Notes: generated from the letters alone by a model not told the origin. A stretch of DNA of 64,000 nucleotides from Thermogemmatispora sp042408735 (GCF_042408735.1 NZ_JBHOQV010000150.1:1-64000), one strand, 5' to 3'; numbered from the stretch's first letter, positions 35,108 through 43,381 are shown. Program-made: numbers and translations.

Positions 35108-35500
35108 AGAAACAAAGCTCCGTTCTGCTTTCTCCTGGCTGGTGATAGCGCGGCCCGACTGCCAGCGGTCCAGGCCGTCCCTCCTCCCTTCAAAAGCAGC
35201 CCGCTCAGACCGACCAGGCATCTCGCATAAGCAGACGCAGGAGACGACCACTTTTTGACGATGAGGTGTTCTTTGAGCCGAGGAATCTTCTCTCTCTTGC
35301 CAGAAGCTGCCCTATGCTCAGGCGCAATCCAACGTTTGCTCTTCTGATAGAAGCATGCTATATTTTAGCAGCACGCAAGCAAGATGGGCTGCTGGCGACG
35401 ATATCGATGAATATGTCCGAAGCGAGTTCCTCATGAAGAAGAGGAGAAGCCGTCTCACCTTGCAAGAGGGGATGGCAGGATCAACGGAGGACAGACAGCC
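35108..35500. other. Divergent intergenic region
   Basis: No gene seen. It contains the rightward promoter at 35336-35364. The leftward promoter for the phosphoesterase fusion was not recognised. Confidence 0.5.
35336..35364 (+). promoter_or_regulatory. Promoter of the membrane-protein gene at 35501
   Basis: TTGCTC (35336-35341), a 17-base spacer ending in TGC, then TATATT (35359-35364), i.e. an extended -10. The leader would be about 130 bases. Confidence 0.6.
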
Positions 35501-36013
35501 ATGCTGAGAAAAATCATCCTTATAGCCGTCCTGGTAGGGCTGCCCTTCAATCTGCTCGCTGGCGGCCTCTCGCTGTTAAACCCGGAACAAGAGCCGGGCT
35601 TTTTTCTCTCCTTTCTTCTGCTCTTCACCGCCGCCTTGCTGGCCTATGGTCTCGCCCTGACGCTCGTCCTGATCCTCCTGACGCAGCGTCTGGTTGCCAA
35701 TTGGCGCCTTGTCCTGGCGGGGCAGACGCGGCGGCTGGCCGTAAGCCGCCAGCGGAGAAGGCTTCTCCTCGCCCTCTTTGCCCAAAGAATAGGCCTCATC
35801 GCTTTTATTCTCCTGATCGCTATCGTTTTACATTTTCTTTTAAACCATGAAGCGGCGATAGGATTCGAGACCACCGTATCGGTCGTGATGCTTCTTTTAC
35901 CGACGATAGTCTTTGTTATTATGCTGAGCGAGAGCGTGCTGCGCCCCAGCCTCTCGACGGCTGCCTCAGATTCCTCTTCGCCAGCCGGGCCACCAGGGGA
36001 GCCAGAGCATTAG
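35501..36013 (+). CDS. Small integral membrane protein of unknown function
   Basis: A 170-residue protein not recognised as a named family. Four hydrophobic stretches are visible: about residues 4-25, 33-63, 93-112 and 122-143. A strongly basic cytoplasmic loop (RRLAVSRQRRRLL) lies between the second and third. GGAGG lies ten bases before the ATG. It stands alone, with its own promoter upstream and a convergent Moco-fold gene downstream. Confidence 0.75.
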   Translation: MLRKIILIAVLVGLPFNLLAGGLSLLNPEQEPGFFLSFLLLFTAALLAYGLALTLVLILLTQRLVANWRLVLAGQTRRLAVSRQRRRLLLALFAQRIGLIAFILLIAIVLHFLLNHEAAIGFETTVSVVMLLLPTIVFVIMLSESVLRPSLSTAASDSSSPAGPPGEPEH

Positions 36014-36098
36014 CTCGCTCGCGGGCTGGTGAGACGGACCAGCCCGCGAGCGGTGCCGGCGCCCCCATGCTCGGGCGGTGAGCAGGACCGGCAAGAGA

Positions 36099-36644
36099 CT
36101 AAGAACGCGCTCCGCTCTGGTGACGAGCCTGCAGGCGCTGGCGGGCAAGTTGCCCGGCAGTGGAGAGGCCGAGAGTCTCGCTGACAAGCAGGGTGTCGAC
36201 CCATTTGACACTGGTGTAGCATTGGCCGCCGGGAAGAAGGAGCCGCCAGGGCGCCCCGTGCTCGCGAGTGAGCGGGGCCCCGTTGAGCCGGTCACAGAGG
36301 AGGGCCTGGCCGGCCTCTTCAAGGGTCAACCAGAGGGAGTAGCTGCCAGCGGAGACGGCTACCGCCCGGGCCGTGGGCAGTGGCTGAGCCAGGTCGAGCA
36401 GGGCGCGCAGCGGCCAGCCTTCCCAGGTCAGGGAGGGAACAACCCAGCCTTCTTGACAGGAGAATGGAGCCTGCCAGGTCACGCGTGGCGAGGCGAGCAA
36501 GGCGACCAGCTCCTCCGCTCCCAGCTCCAGAACACGCTCTACCAGACCGTCAATGCGCAACTTAGCCTGCCCGTCTCCAACTGCCGGCTCCAACGGATGA
36601 GCCGGCAGCGCCGCAAGCCGCTGCGGTTCTTTGTTCCGCTCCAT
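36099..36644 (-). CDS. Sulfite-oxidase-like molybdopterin-binding-domain protein
   Basis: A compact 181-residue protein of the oxidoreductase molybdopterin-binding fold (SUOX family). Family marks are the probable Moco-ligating cysteine in FSCQEGWVV, LTWEGWPLRALLDLA, SYSLWLTLEEA, LNGAPLTREHGAPWRLLLPG and SVKWVDTLLV. It is about the size of YedY-like domains without signal or dimerisation parts, and no Tat signal is seen, so it appears cytoplasmic. GAGGAG precedes two tandem ATG codons; the second (36644) has the better seven-base spacing. No heme or membrane partner is adjacent. Confidence 0.8.
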   Translation of the reverse strand: MERNKEPQRLAALPAHPLEPAVGDGQAKLRIDGLVERVLELGAEELVALLASPRVTWQAPFSCQEGWVVPSLTWEGWPLRALLDLAQPLPTARAVAVSAGSYSLWLTLEEAGQALLCDRLNGAPLTREHGAPWRLLLPGGQCYTSVKWVDTLLVSETLGLSTAGQLARQRLQARHQSGARS

Positions 36645-36829
36645 CATTGCGCTCCTCAACAGCGGAGAATTGGTCTCACGAGAGCTATAGCATGTTATAG
36701 CACGTCAGCATAGCCTGCAACAAGGACCAGTCCAATCTGCCCGTACCTCCCCAGCTGAGCGGCCCGTAGGGCATAGCAACCAGGCGCCGTTGTACAATTA
36801 TGAAGTCCAATGGTACACAGCAAAATTAC

Positions 36830-36858
36830 TTGACAATTCTTGAAATAAAGAGTATGCT
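36830..36858 (+). promoter_or_regulatory. Promoter in AT-rich island upstream of orphan gene
   Basis: Consensus TTGACA (36830-36835), a 17-base spacer and TATGCT (36853-36858), in a markedly AT-rich stretch (about 36790-36925). It reads toward the orphan gene at 36924. Confidence 0.55.
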
Positions 36859-36923
36859 TTTCAATAGAATATTGTCGATCTTAAGCGCGGGAATTACAGT
36901 CGATTTTTTAGTACAGAATTATC

Positions 36924-37784
36924 ATGCTGCACCGCTACGGACGACATGGCCCTCGGGCCTGGCTGCGCTGGTGGCGACGGCGTCGGCAGCGGCTACAGCC
37001 GTCAGGCCCACTCACGGAGGAAGCCGCCAGGGCGGTCGGACCACCGACGCCCGCCCCCGCTAGCCTCGCCTTGTCGCCGCCGCGGAAGGTCAAGGTACAT
37101 GTTCTGCAGTTGACAGAAAGGACCATCGTCATCATGATCGAGACCAACGGCCTTCCCTACCAACCTGAAGACTTCCAGAGCTTGCAGGCCGCCGATAGGG
37201 CACAACTGCCAGCCAACGTCGAGGGAGACCTTCCTACCGGTTTGCATAATCAGATCATCCTTCGTGCCGTCAAGGAGATACGCTCCCTGCAGAAGCTGCG
37301 CGAGGAGAAAGCAGGGCAGAAGCTTTATTTTTACCTCAGCCAGACTGCCCTGGAGAAGGTGGCCGATAAAATTGTGGATGAACAGACAAAAGTATATAAT
37401 CCACAAGAAAAGTTAATTTTTGATAATTGTGAAGATATATACGAAAAAGCTAGAGAATTATATGTAAATACAATAAAAACTGCTATACAAAAAGGTAGCG
37501 CAAACAAGCTTCTAGGCAAAGAAGACTCTTTTATAGATGAATTCCAGGCTAATTTAGCACGCATAGCCAGGGAACAAAGAGAGTTCTACCTTTCTGTTCC
37601 CGATAAATATCAGCGCGATATAGCAGTACTGGCGGCCTGGCAGGCCCGGCGTTGCGCTGAAACATCTCTTTCCTCCGAAGAGCGCGAGCAGCTCCACCGC
37701 GACGCAGACTGGTACGAGCGGGTCATCAAGGAGAACATAGAGGTCATCGAGTGGCCGCGCGAGGAGGAACCCTTTCGCCGTTAG
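36924..37784 (+). CDS. Orphan protein with mosaic base composition
   Basis: A 286-residue reading frame with no recognised family. Residues 1-70 are rich in Arg and Pro and may not be translated: no ribosome-binding site precedes 36924, while the ATG at 37134 (MIETNGLPYQPEDF) has AAGGA 11 bases upstream. The rest is charged and helical (LRAVKEIRSLQKLREEK; EREQLHRDADWYERVIKENIEVIEWPREEE). The central part, about 37370-37570, is AT-rich with codons such as AAA, ATA and TTA, unlike the flanks and the rest of the window. This suggests a recombined or foreign segment. Confidence 0.55.
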   Translation: MLHRYGRHGPRAWLRWWRRRRQRLQPSGPLTEEAARAVGPPTPAPASLALSPPRKVKVHVLQLTERTIVIMIETNGLPYQPEDFQSLQAADRAQLPANVEGDLPTGLHNQIILRAVKEIRSLQKLREEKAGQKLYFYLSQTALEKVADKIVDEQTKVYNPQEKLIFDNCEDIYEKARELYVNTIKTAIQKGSANKLLGKEDSFIDEFQANLARIAREQREFYLSVPDKYQRDIAVLAAWQARRCAETSLSSEEREQLHRDADWYERVIKENIEVIEWPREEEPFRR

Positions 37785-37878
37785 TTCGACGCTGGTAGGC
37801 TGGGATGAGGGCAGGCCCAGGATCAGCCAGTACCCAGGGCGCATCACAGCCGGTCTGGCTGCCATCGGGACGGACGCG

Positions 37879-37968
37879 GTGCGGCGCCTGCTCAGCGCCC
37901 TGCTCTTCCTGATGATCGCGATCCTGATCATCCTGCTTCTGCTGGCCTGCTATCTCATCCTGCGCTAG
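37879..37968 (+). CDS. Possible small single-helix membrane peptide
   Basis: From a GTG the frame encodes about 29 residues, almost all hydrophobic after RRLLSALLFLM (ending LLACYLILR). The frame remains open upstream to about the end of the previous gene, so it could be longer. No ribosome-binding site was recognised. It may be chance or a real small protein. Confidence 0.25.
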   Translation: MRRLLSALLFLMIAILIILLLLACYLILR

Positions 37969-37986
37969 GGCCTGATGGGGCAGCGA

Positions 37987-38745
37987 TCAGGCGCTGCCCT
38001 TGCCCTGGTCGACGTTCTCGCTCCCCGGCAGCGCGCAGCTCTCGTCGCTGCAGATCTGTTCCTGGGCGGCTCGCGCCTCGGCAGCGGTCACTAACTGCGG
38101 CGGCTCCTGAGCGCTCTCGCGCCAGGCCCGTTCCAGCACCCGGCGCAGCAGTGGGACCGGCTGCGCGCCCGAGACGGCATAGCGTCCCGCGAAGAGAAAG
38201 AAGGGTACTCCCTGCACACCCAGTTCATGGGCGCGCCGCTCATCGGCCCGCACCGCCTCGCTGTAGGCTGAGCTTTGTAGGACCAGCGCCACTTCAGGCT
38301 CAGGCAGACCCACCTCGCTCGCCAGGCGATACAGCGTCCCCGGCTCGCTGAGGACCGCCCCTTCGCTGAAGTAAGCACGCCAGAGGCGCTCAGCCAGCTC
38401 CTGGGCCTGGTCATGGGCGGCGGCCAGATGAAGCAACCGGTGAGCATCGAAGGTATTGCAGTAGCGCGCCTGATCGAGATGGAAGATCAGACCCTCCTGA
38501 GCGGCCAGGGCGCTGACGCGCGCGTTCATGGCCTCCGCCTCGGCTCGAGAGATAGCGTATTTGCGCGCCAGCACGGCGCTCACGCGCTCGTGGGCCTCCC
38601 GTGGGGCCGACGGATCAAGCTGGAAACTGCGCCAGATTAGCCTGACGCGGTCGCGCTGCTCGAAGCTGGCCAGCGCTTTTTCCAGGCGCCGCTTGCCGAT
38701 ATAACACCAGGGACAAACGACGTCCGACCAGATTTCGATCTCCAT
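37987..38745 (-). CDS. FrnE-like DsbA-family thiol oxidoreductase
   Basis: A 252-residue cytoplasmic thioredoxin-fold protein with active site CPWC at residues 11-14 (WSDVVCPWCYIGKRRLE), the FrnE / 2-hydroxychromene-carboxylate-isomerase type. The cis-proline region is ELGVQGVPFFLFAGRYAVSGAQP. A C-terminal tail carries two more cysteines (EQICSDESCALPG), a feature reported for FrnE of Deinococcus. It lies just downstream of doxX in the same direction, near an HxlR regulator with an N-terminal cysteine, suggesting a disulfide-stress group. Confidence 0.9.
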   Translation of the reverse strand: MEIEIWSDVVCPWCYIGKRRLEKALASFEQRDRVRLIWRSFQLDPSAPREAHERVSAVLARKYAISRAEAEAMNARVSALAAQEGLIFHLDQARYCNTFDAHRLLHLAAAHDQAQELAERLWRAYFSEGAVLSEPGTLYRLASEVGLPEPEVALVLQSSAYSEAVRADERRAHELGVQGVPFFLFAGRYAVSGAQPVPLLRRVLERAWRESAQEPPQLVTAAEARAAQEQICSDESCALPGSENVDQGKGSA

Positions 38746-38843
38746 TGTCGTCTCGCTCCAAGATGGCCGGCGGCCCTCCCGGCAGCCCCGACTGGAGGAC
38801 GGATAGGCGGGCCACCCCGAGAGCCAGCCGGCCCCGGGCAGGC

Positions 38844-39365
38844 TCAGGCATCCTGTGAGATTGCCTGGGGCCTGCGACTGATGAGGATACCGATCGCTAC
38901 GACGATGAGTGCGGCCAGTGCCAGCCCGATAAAGAGCGGCGTCTCCCGCTGGCTGATGCCCAGCAGGGCATCGAAGGCGTAGTCGCCCGGACCTGTGAGG
39001 CCGATGACGATGCTGACGAGCAGCAGGAGCAAGCTATATTCATAGCCACCGCGCTGCATCCAGAAGCCGTTGCGCCAGTGGCTCTTGAAGGTCGCCATTG
39101 CCATCGCGCCCGCCATGCCAGCCGCTCCTACAGCGGTGAGAAAGCCCAGCGCGACCGCCAGACCACCGCCCACCTCCCCCAGAACGGCGAGCGCGACCCA
39201 GAGCCAGGCCGGCTGTAAGCCCTGACGCGCAAAGTTCTCGCGCGTGCGGGCCAGTCCCGCCCCGCCAAACCATCCCAGGAGCTTCTGCAGTCCATGCCCG
39301 GTGAGCGTTAAGCCAGCCCCCAGACGCAGGATCAGCAGCCCAAGGCTCAGGGTTGTCGACATCAA
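38844..39365 (-). CDS. DoxX-family membrane protein
   Basis: A 173-residue protein with four hydrophobic helices. DoxX features are GAGLTLTGHGLQKLLGWFGG near the N-terminus, GEVGGGLAVALGFLTAVGAAGMAGAMAMA in the middle and YEYSLLLLLVSIVIGLTGPGDYAFD. Members have been linked to quinone- or thiol-dependent redox systems and to oxidative-stress survival. Divergent from hxlR and preceded by an operator-like palindrome, it is followed by the FrnE-like gene, with which it may be co-transcribed. Confidence 0.9.
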   Translation of the reverse strand: MMSTTLSLGLLILRLGAGLTLTGHGLQKLLGWFGGAGLARTRENFARQGLQPAWLWVALAVLGEVGGGLAVALGFLTAVGAAGMAGAMAMATFKSHWRNGFWMQRGGYEYSLLLLLVSIVIGLTGPGDYAFDALLGISQRETPLFIGLALAALIVVAIGILISRRPQAISQDA

Positions 39366-39449
39366 AAGATCACTCCTTTCCTCACTCTATCGCTGAGCTG
39401 CCCGGGCAGAGCGCCAGGCCCTCCGCCCAGACAGCGGCTCTCTTGCTCT

Positions 39450-39470
39450 TTACTTTCTTTCTGAAAGTAA
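39450..39470. promoter_or_regulatory. Operator-like palindrome upstream of doxX
   Basis: TTACTTTC-TTTCT-GAAAGTAA is a perfect 8-5-8 inverted repeat immediately downstream of the doxX -10 box. It is the likely binding site of the divergent HxlR regulator. Confidence 0.6.
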
Positions 39471-39498
39471 GCGTATCATAGAAAGCTACTATCGTCAA
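39470..39498 (-). promoter_or_regulatory. doxX promoter
   Basis: Read leftwards: TTGACG (39493-39498), a 17-base spacer and TACGCT (39470-39475). The -10 abuts the palindrome, so a bound regulator would occlude the start site. Confidence 0.45.
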
Positions 39499-39503
39499 GG
39501 ATG

Positions 39504-39532
39504 TTGCTTTCCTATTAATAGTGTGGTATACT
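39504..39532 (+). promoter_or_regulatory. hxlR promoter giving a probably leaderless mRNA
   Basis: TTGCTT (39504-39509), a 17-base spacer and TATACT (39527-39532). Transcription should start near 39539-39540, exactly at the second in-frame ATG, so the first ATG at 39534 is probably upstream of the message. Confidence 0.55.
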
Positions 39533-39539
39533 CATGGCT

Positions 39540-40007
39540 ATGAAGAGAGCTGAACGCGAACAGCCGGCGGCGAGGCCGGAGGCCTGCAATGCAAGGACGC
39601 CCATGGGACGCGCCGTTCGCCTGGTCGGCGATGTCTGGATCCTGCTGATTATGATCAGCCTGCAGCGCGGCCCTCAACGCTTTGGCGAGCTGCAGGAGCA
39701 GATAGGCCATATTAGCTCACGTACGCTGACCCAGCGTCTGCGCCTCCTGGAAGCGCTGGGCTTTGTTGAGCGGCGGGCTTTTTTGGAGATTCCTCCCCGC
39801 GTGGAATACCATCTGACCGCTAAGGGCCAGGAGTTCGGTCAGGTGATCACGGCCATCGAAATATTCGCGCGCAGGAATCTGAGCGATCCGCTGCCATCCA
39901 CTTCCTGTCAGGAGTTCTGTCTTCCGCCAGCCTCCGGCTCCGCCACGGAGGTCGAACCAGAGATCAGCACCCTGTGCGGGAGTTCGGAGCCGAGCCAGGA
40001 AGCCTAG
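39540..40007 (+). CDS. HxlR-family transcriptional regulator
   Basis: A 155-residue winged-helix regulator. Core: RAVRLVGDVWILLIMISLQRG, RFGELQEQIGHISSRTLTQR and LRLLEALGFVERR, then the wing PPRVEYHLTAKGQEFG. A cysteine just before the domain (EACNART) is at the place where YodB/HypR-type members sense thiol stress. The ATG at 39540 is chosen because the promoter spacing implies a leaderless transcript; an ATG six bases earlier is the alternative. A C-terminal extension after residue 120 has two more cysteines. Divergent from doxX. Confidence 0.88.
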   Translation: MKRAEREQPAARPEACNARTPMGRAVRLVGDVWILLIMISLQRGPQRFGELQEQIGHISSRTLTQRLRLLEALGFVERRAFLEIPPRVEYHLTAKGQEFGQVITAIEIFARRNLSDPLPSTSCQEFCLPPASGSATEVEPEISTLCGSSEPSQEA

Positions 40008-40540
40008 CCCCCGAGCGCCAGCCAGGAGCCTCTTTTTGTCTGGTTTGCCCCCTTATGTCAGCAGGCAGCTCTTTTCTCTCTTGCCCTCCCTCCTCCAGCT
40101 TGCTCTCTTGGGATAGCAGCCTCCTACCTACTCTTATCACTTCCTGGGTTATCAAATAATTGAATCATCAAAAAAACAGATTAAAATAATCCTTTGCTCA
40201 TTTCCTTCCAGGAGGCCGCCAGGCCGGTCCCGAGGATCTCAGGGCGATGGCCACCTTCCTGCCGCGCTGGGACCTCGGTCGGCCCTGGTCTCTCGGCCAC
40301 CTGCCGTCCTGGAACTGCGCCAGTCAGCGGACGTGCTGCCCGCCTGGGGAACGGCTGACGAGCCAGGACCTGCGAGCAAGACGAGGCGCCTTTAGGGCGA
40401 CTCGCGGGGCAGCGAGCGGTTGCTCTCCCAGGGCAGGCAGCCGATCCATAAAGACGTGCCGCTGGGGCACCCTGGCTTCGGCCAGGGGAGGGAGGAAGGC
40501 AGCCAGCACCTGATGAACGGGTGGGCGCTGATGACGACGC

Positions 40541-40756
40541 GCAGTGGTCTGCCAATCTTTCTGATGTGGACAACGGGGAACCCGTCGCCGCCATGTTTTC
40601 ACCTGTCCCCACTGTGGGGCCGAGGGGCACGCCGCTATGAATGCAGCTCGGAATATTCGCGGGCGCGCACGCTGTACTGCCCTTCGGAACAGTGGGCAGC
40701 GGTCAAGCAGCCCTGAAACCCGGGCCGACGGGACTGCGGGCAAGCTCCTGGCTTGA
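40541..40756 (+). pseudogene. tnpB: tnpB relic (IS200/IS605 or IS607 family), C-terminal zinc-finger part
   Basis: A frame open from 40565 to the TGA at 40754-40756 encodes CGQRGTRRRHVFTCPHCG followed by AEGHAAMNAARNIRGRA. This is the end of a TnpB zinc finger and the following NAA-RNI segment; the usual third RuvC Asp position (D before NAA) reads AAM here. An in-frame stop at 40562 and loss of the first CxxC show it is dead. Nothing else of TnpB was recognised upstream. Confidence 0.75.
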
Positions 40757-40777
40757 GCCAGGAGCCGTCGACCCGGG
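40719..40777 (+). ncRNA. Two-tier hairpin at the tnpB 3' end, omega-RNA/right-end-like
   Basis: Outer stem: 40719-40731 (CCCGGGCCGACGG) pairs with 40765-40777 at 12 of 13 positions. Inner stem: GCTCCTGGCT (40744-40753) pairs perfectly with AGCCAGGAGC (40756-40765) around TG. The tnpB stop lies in the inner loop. In IS200/IS605 elements the tnpB 3' end overlaps the guide-RNA scaffold and ends with the element's right-end hairpin, which this resembles. Expression is unknown. Confidence 0.45.
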
Positions 40778-41242
40778 CGGTGCCTCGTCGGTCCTCTGTA
40801 GGGCGACCTCACGCGCTCTCAGTCCTGGGGGGAATAGCTGTTCACCCAACCTACCGGCCTCCGCTTTTCTGAGCGGTTTGCCGCTGGGCCGTCAGCTATT
40901 GGCTTTGGGAGACAGCAGCATCTCTCCCCAGCGGGACGATCGGCGAGGCACCTGCCTTCCGCGCCCAAACCGGGCTTTCTCGATGGCCGCCATGCTTATA
41001 AGGAAAAGCAAGCAGACCAGCACCAGCCAGCGAGGCCTCCTCTGACCCGTCAGATGGGAAGAGAAGGCCAGCCTCTGGTGTTTCATGAAGTGGAGGGCAA
41101 GGTGGGAAAGGCAAGGAATAAGGAGAGAAAGCGCGAGGAGGGGACACGTTGACGGCCGGTAGACCGAGGAGCCGTGCCGTCCGTATGACCTTTAACCTGT
41201 GAACTCCTCGTGCGTATCTCTTCCATGGAGGAGAGAGAAAAG

Positions 41243-41319
41243 GGCGGCAGGCAGATCAACTACGTGAGCCGATCCGCTTGAGGGTACTGAAATGACTGCC
41301 TCCTAATCTGCCTGCCGCC
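41243..41319. repeat. 14-bp perfect inverted repeat with 49-base loop
   Basis: GGCGGCAGGCAGAT (41243-41256) and ATCTGCCTGCCGCC (41306-41319). It lies 137 bases upstream of the SHOCT gene and could be a leader structure, a terminator of an unseen transcript, or end repeats of a tiny non-autonomous element. Confidence 0.5.
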
Positions 41320-41455
41320 TCTCCCCTCACATATGCCGGTCCTTGCCGGCAGGCACACCGGCGCCCGCGCAGTGATCGGCGCTGGTGCCTGAACGAACGA
41401 TCAGGTTAGAGAAGACAAGGCAAGAGAAGCTTACACAACGAGGAGCGTGAAGGCT

Positions 41456-41794
41456 ATGCACCATCATCACCATCATGGTTGGGGCTGGGGTGGCCCCGTT
41501 TTCTTCCCCTTCGGTTTCGGCTTCGGTGGCGGTCTCTTCAGCGATTTGCTGGCGGGCGGTCTGGGCTATATGCTCGGACGCTGGCAGGGGCGTAACCAGC
41601 CCTACCAGGGCTATCCGCCGTACTATCAACAGGGCTACGCTTACCCTCCCTATCAGGCACCGGCCCAGAACCCTGGTGCCGCTGCGGATGCACGCCTGGC
41701 ACAGCTACAGCTCCTGGAGCGGCTGCGCGCCTCTGGTACCCTGACCGAGGCTGAGTTTGAGGCCGAAAAGCAGCGCATTCTGAGCGGCTACTGA
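41456..41794 (+). CDS. SHOCT-domain protein with a natural hexahistidine N-terminus
   Basis: A 112-residue protein starting MHHHHHHGWGWGG, followed by a glycine/phenylalanine-rich hydrophobic region (FFPFGFGFGGGLFSDLLAGGLGYMLG, too polar for a classical helix), a Tyr/Pro/Gln-rich linker (residues about 46-75) and a C-terminal SHOCT helix pair (RLAQLQLLERLRASGTLTEA then EFEAEKQRIL). SHOCT domains are short C-terminal oligomerisation modules. AGGAG lies ten bases before this ATG; a GTG three codons upstream is too close to it. The His run may bind metal. A strong terminator follows. Confidence 0.8.
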   Translation: MHHHHHHGWGWGGPVFFPFGFGFGGGLFSDLLAGGLGYMLGRWQGRNQPYQGYPPYYQQGYAYPPYQAPAQNPGAAADARLAQLQLLERLRASGTLTEAEFEAEKQRILSGY

Positions 41795-42113
41795 TGCCTC
41801 CCGTAGCCAGGGGCATCAGCTTCCAGAAGAACTCAGCACGCTCGTGCGAGCCGGCTACCTTCCTGCGGTCAGACAGGTAGCTGACTCGCACGTTTTTTGT
41901 AGAAGCAACTACCTTTTTGGTCCATCGGCTCGATAGATGGGCAGAGAAATGGGGCGAGCAACGTTCTCTCTGGTAGAGAGATCGGCTCTCTCGTTCTTTC
42001 ACTCCCCTGTGGCTCGTAGCCTATATCTAACTGGGCTTTAGCTATTTTCTGTCTAAATTTATATTTTATGTTATGAGAAGCATGGTTAATCGTTTCTCCA
42101 GGGAGGACTATCG
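41795..42113. other. Intergenic region with terminator and AT-rich promoter zone
   Basis: After the terminator at 41843-41898 the stretch 42030-42095 is AT-rich and probably holds the promoter of the gene at 42114, though no clean hexamer pair was fixed. No gene. Confidence 0.5.
41843..41898 (+). terminator. Rho-independent terminator of the SHOCT gene
   Basis: CGTGCGAG (41843-41850) pairs with CTCGCACG (41885-41892), with a second stem inside (GGCTACCT with AGGTAGCT), followed by six T (41893-41898). It ends about 100 bases after the stop codon. Confidence 0.85.
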
Positions 42114-43169
42114 ATGGATGAAGCAGCAGAGAAGGCCGAGATAGCTCCGCAACCAGACTCGCAGGCCGATGCACCTGCCACTGTAGCTGCATCTTCCGAG
42201 TCGCAGGCAGAGGCTGCACCCGCACCCGCACCTGCACCCGCTGAGCCAGAGCCTCCTTCCTCAACTCCACAGGCCAGCGAGGCTGCCACCTCCTCCCCCT
42301 CTGCCACAGAGGCAGGCCCAGAGCACAATACAGAGGGCAGGCAGCCATCAGAGGCTCTGGCTCCCACGGCGCGTGCGACCGACCCCTACAGCGGACCGGC
42401 AGGGGCCTCTTTCGCTGAGGCCAGCGGGCCTTACCCTGAGCCGCTCCTCGTGCTTCCACCGCCTCCGCCGACGCGCCAGCCCAGAACCGTGCGCTTGGGT
42501 ACCGCTCTTATCATCGGCGGGCTAGTCTTCCTGCTTTCGACCACCTCTGCTCTCCTCATCGCCCTCTACGCCAGCGCTGGCGGCTTTGTGCCACTCATCA
42601 AGCATTTAAACGCCCCCAGTACGGCCACCGCCAGCGCCCTTAGCCGGCGTCTGGGCCAGCGAGCAAGCCCCACCCCGAGCGTGACCGCCCTGCCAACGGC
42701 CACGGTCCTTAGCGGAGCGCAGCCGACCGCCACCGCAGCGGCCCAGCCAACTGTCGTGGTTATCGGTCCTACACCAACGGTAAGCGTGCCCTACAGCGGA
42801 CCAACCGCAGACACCCTGTTGCACGCCTTCATCGCCAACTACCTCCCCATCGCCTGCTCGGCCGACGGCGGCTGCATCCGGGCACTTCCCCCAAACTGGT
42901 GGCTATCCTGCTGCGAGTTCTACCCCGCGCACGGCTCCTACCAGTTCTACGATACCTCGGGCGGAGCGCCAGGCTTCGGCACAGAGATGATCGTCGCCGT
43001 CTTTCAAATGGGGGCCCATGCCAAAACGGTGCTAGATCAGCTGATCAGCAGCCAGGCGTGGACAGCGCCCCAGTACGCCATCGTGAATAACTGTGCCCTC
43101 CTGACCGAGAATATTTATGCTATCACAGACTGGAACCAGTACATCGCCATCATGCAGCAGCTTTGCTGA
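42114..43169 (+). CDS. Membrane-anchored protein with Ala/Pro/Glu-rich tail and extracytoplasmic domain
   Basis: A 351-residue protein not assigned to a family. Residues 1-125 are low-complexity, rich in Ala, Pro, Glu and Ser (with repeated PAPAPA). One transmembrane helix follows (about 128-152, IIGGLVFLLSTTSALLIALYA). A Ser/Thr/Pro-rich stalk (about 165-225) leads to a folded C-terminal domain of about 115 residues with six cysteines (ACSADGGC, SCCEF, NNCALL and the final C). The N-terminus is likely cytoplasmic. GGAGG lies seven bases before the ATG. It precedes the Argonaute gene by 263 bases in the same direction; a functional link is unproven. Confidence 0.8.
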   Translation: MDEAAEKAEIAPQPDSQADAPATVAASSESQAEAAPAPAPAPAEPEPPSSTPQASEAATSSPSATEAGPEHNTEGRQPSEALAPTARATDPYSGPAGASFAEASGPYPEPLLVLPPPPPTRQPRTVRLGTALIIGGLVFLLSTTSALLIALYASAGGFVPLIKHLNAPSTATASALSRRLGQRASPTPSVTALPTATVLSGAQPTATAAAQPTVVVIGPTPTVSVPYSGPTADTLLHAFIANYLPIACSADGGCIRALPPNWWLSCCEFYPAHGSYQFYDTSGGAPGFGTEMIVAVFQMGAHAKTVLDQLISSQAWTAPQYAIVNNCALLTENIYAITDWNQYIAIMQQLC

Positions 43170-43381
43170 GCCAACGCCTCAGCCCGCTCCTGGCCAGGGC
43201 CAGGGTAGCCGTCCGGCGCTCCCTGGCCCTGGGCCAGCGATAACCTTGCACATCCGACTTGCTACCTCTCTCCAGGCTGCCCTTCATCTGGCGAAGCTTT
43301 CCATCTTCAGCCGCACAGCCCGGAAAAGAGAAAAAGGGAGCATAGCGCCGCTAACGCCAGTCGGGCCACCGCGGCCAAGCC

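Larger units (their letters stand above)
40008..41455. other. Gene-poor region of about 1.4 kb with transposon debris
   Basis: No intact gene is supported. It contains an AT-rich patch near 40140-40200, the tnpB relic and its end hairpin (40541-40777), and a 14-bp inverted repeat with a 49-base loop (41243-41319) upstream of the SHOCT gene. Several GC-rich open frames on both strands here have no ribosome-binding sites or recognisable motifs. Confidence 0.6.

Noticed and set aside
40181..40812. Leftward frames of 149 and 162 codons in the gene-poor region
   Set aside because: No ribosome-binding site or motif; they overlap the tnpB relic and each other.
42180..42260. Repeated CCCGCACCTGCA-like units as DNA repeats
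   Set aside because: They encode the Pro-Ala low-complexity region of the membrane protein.
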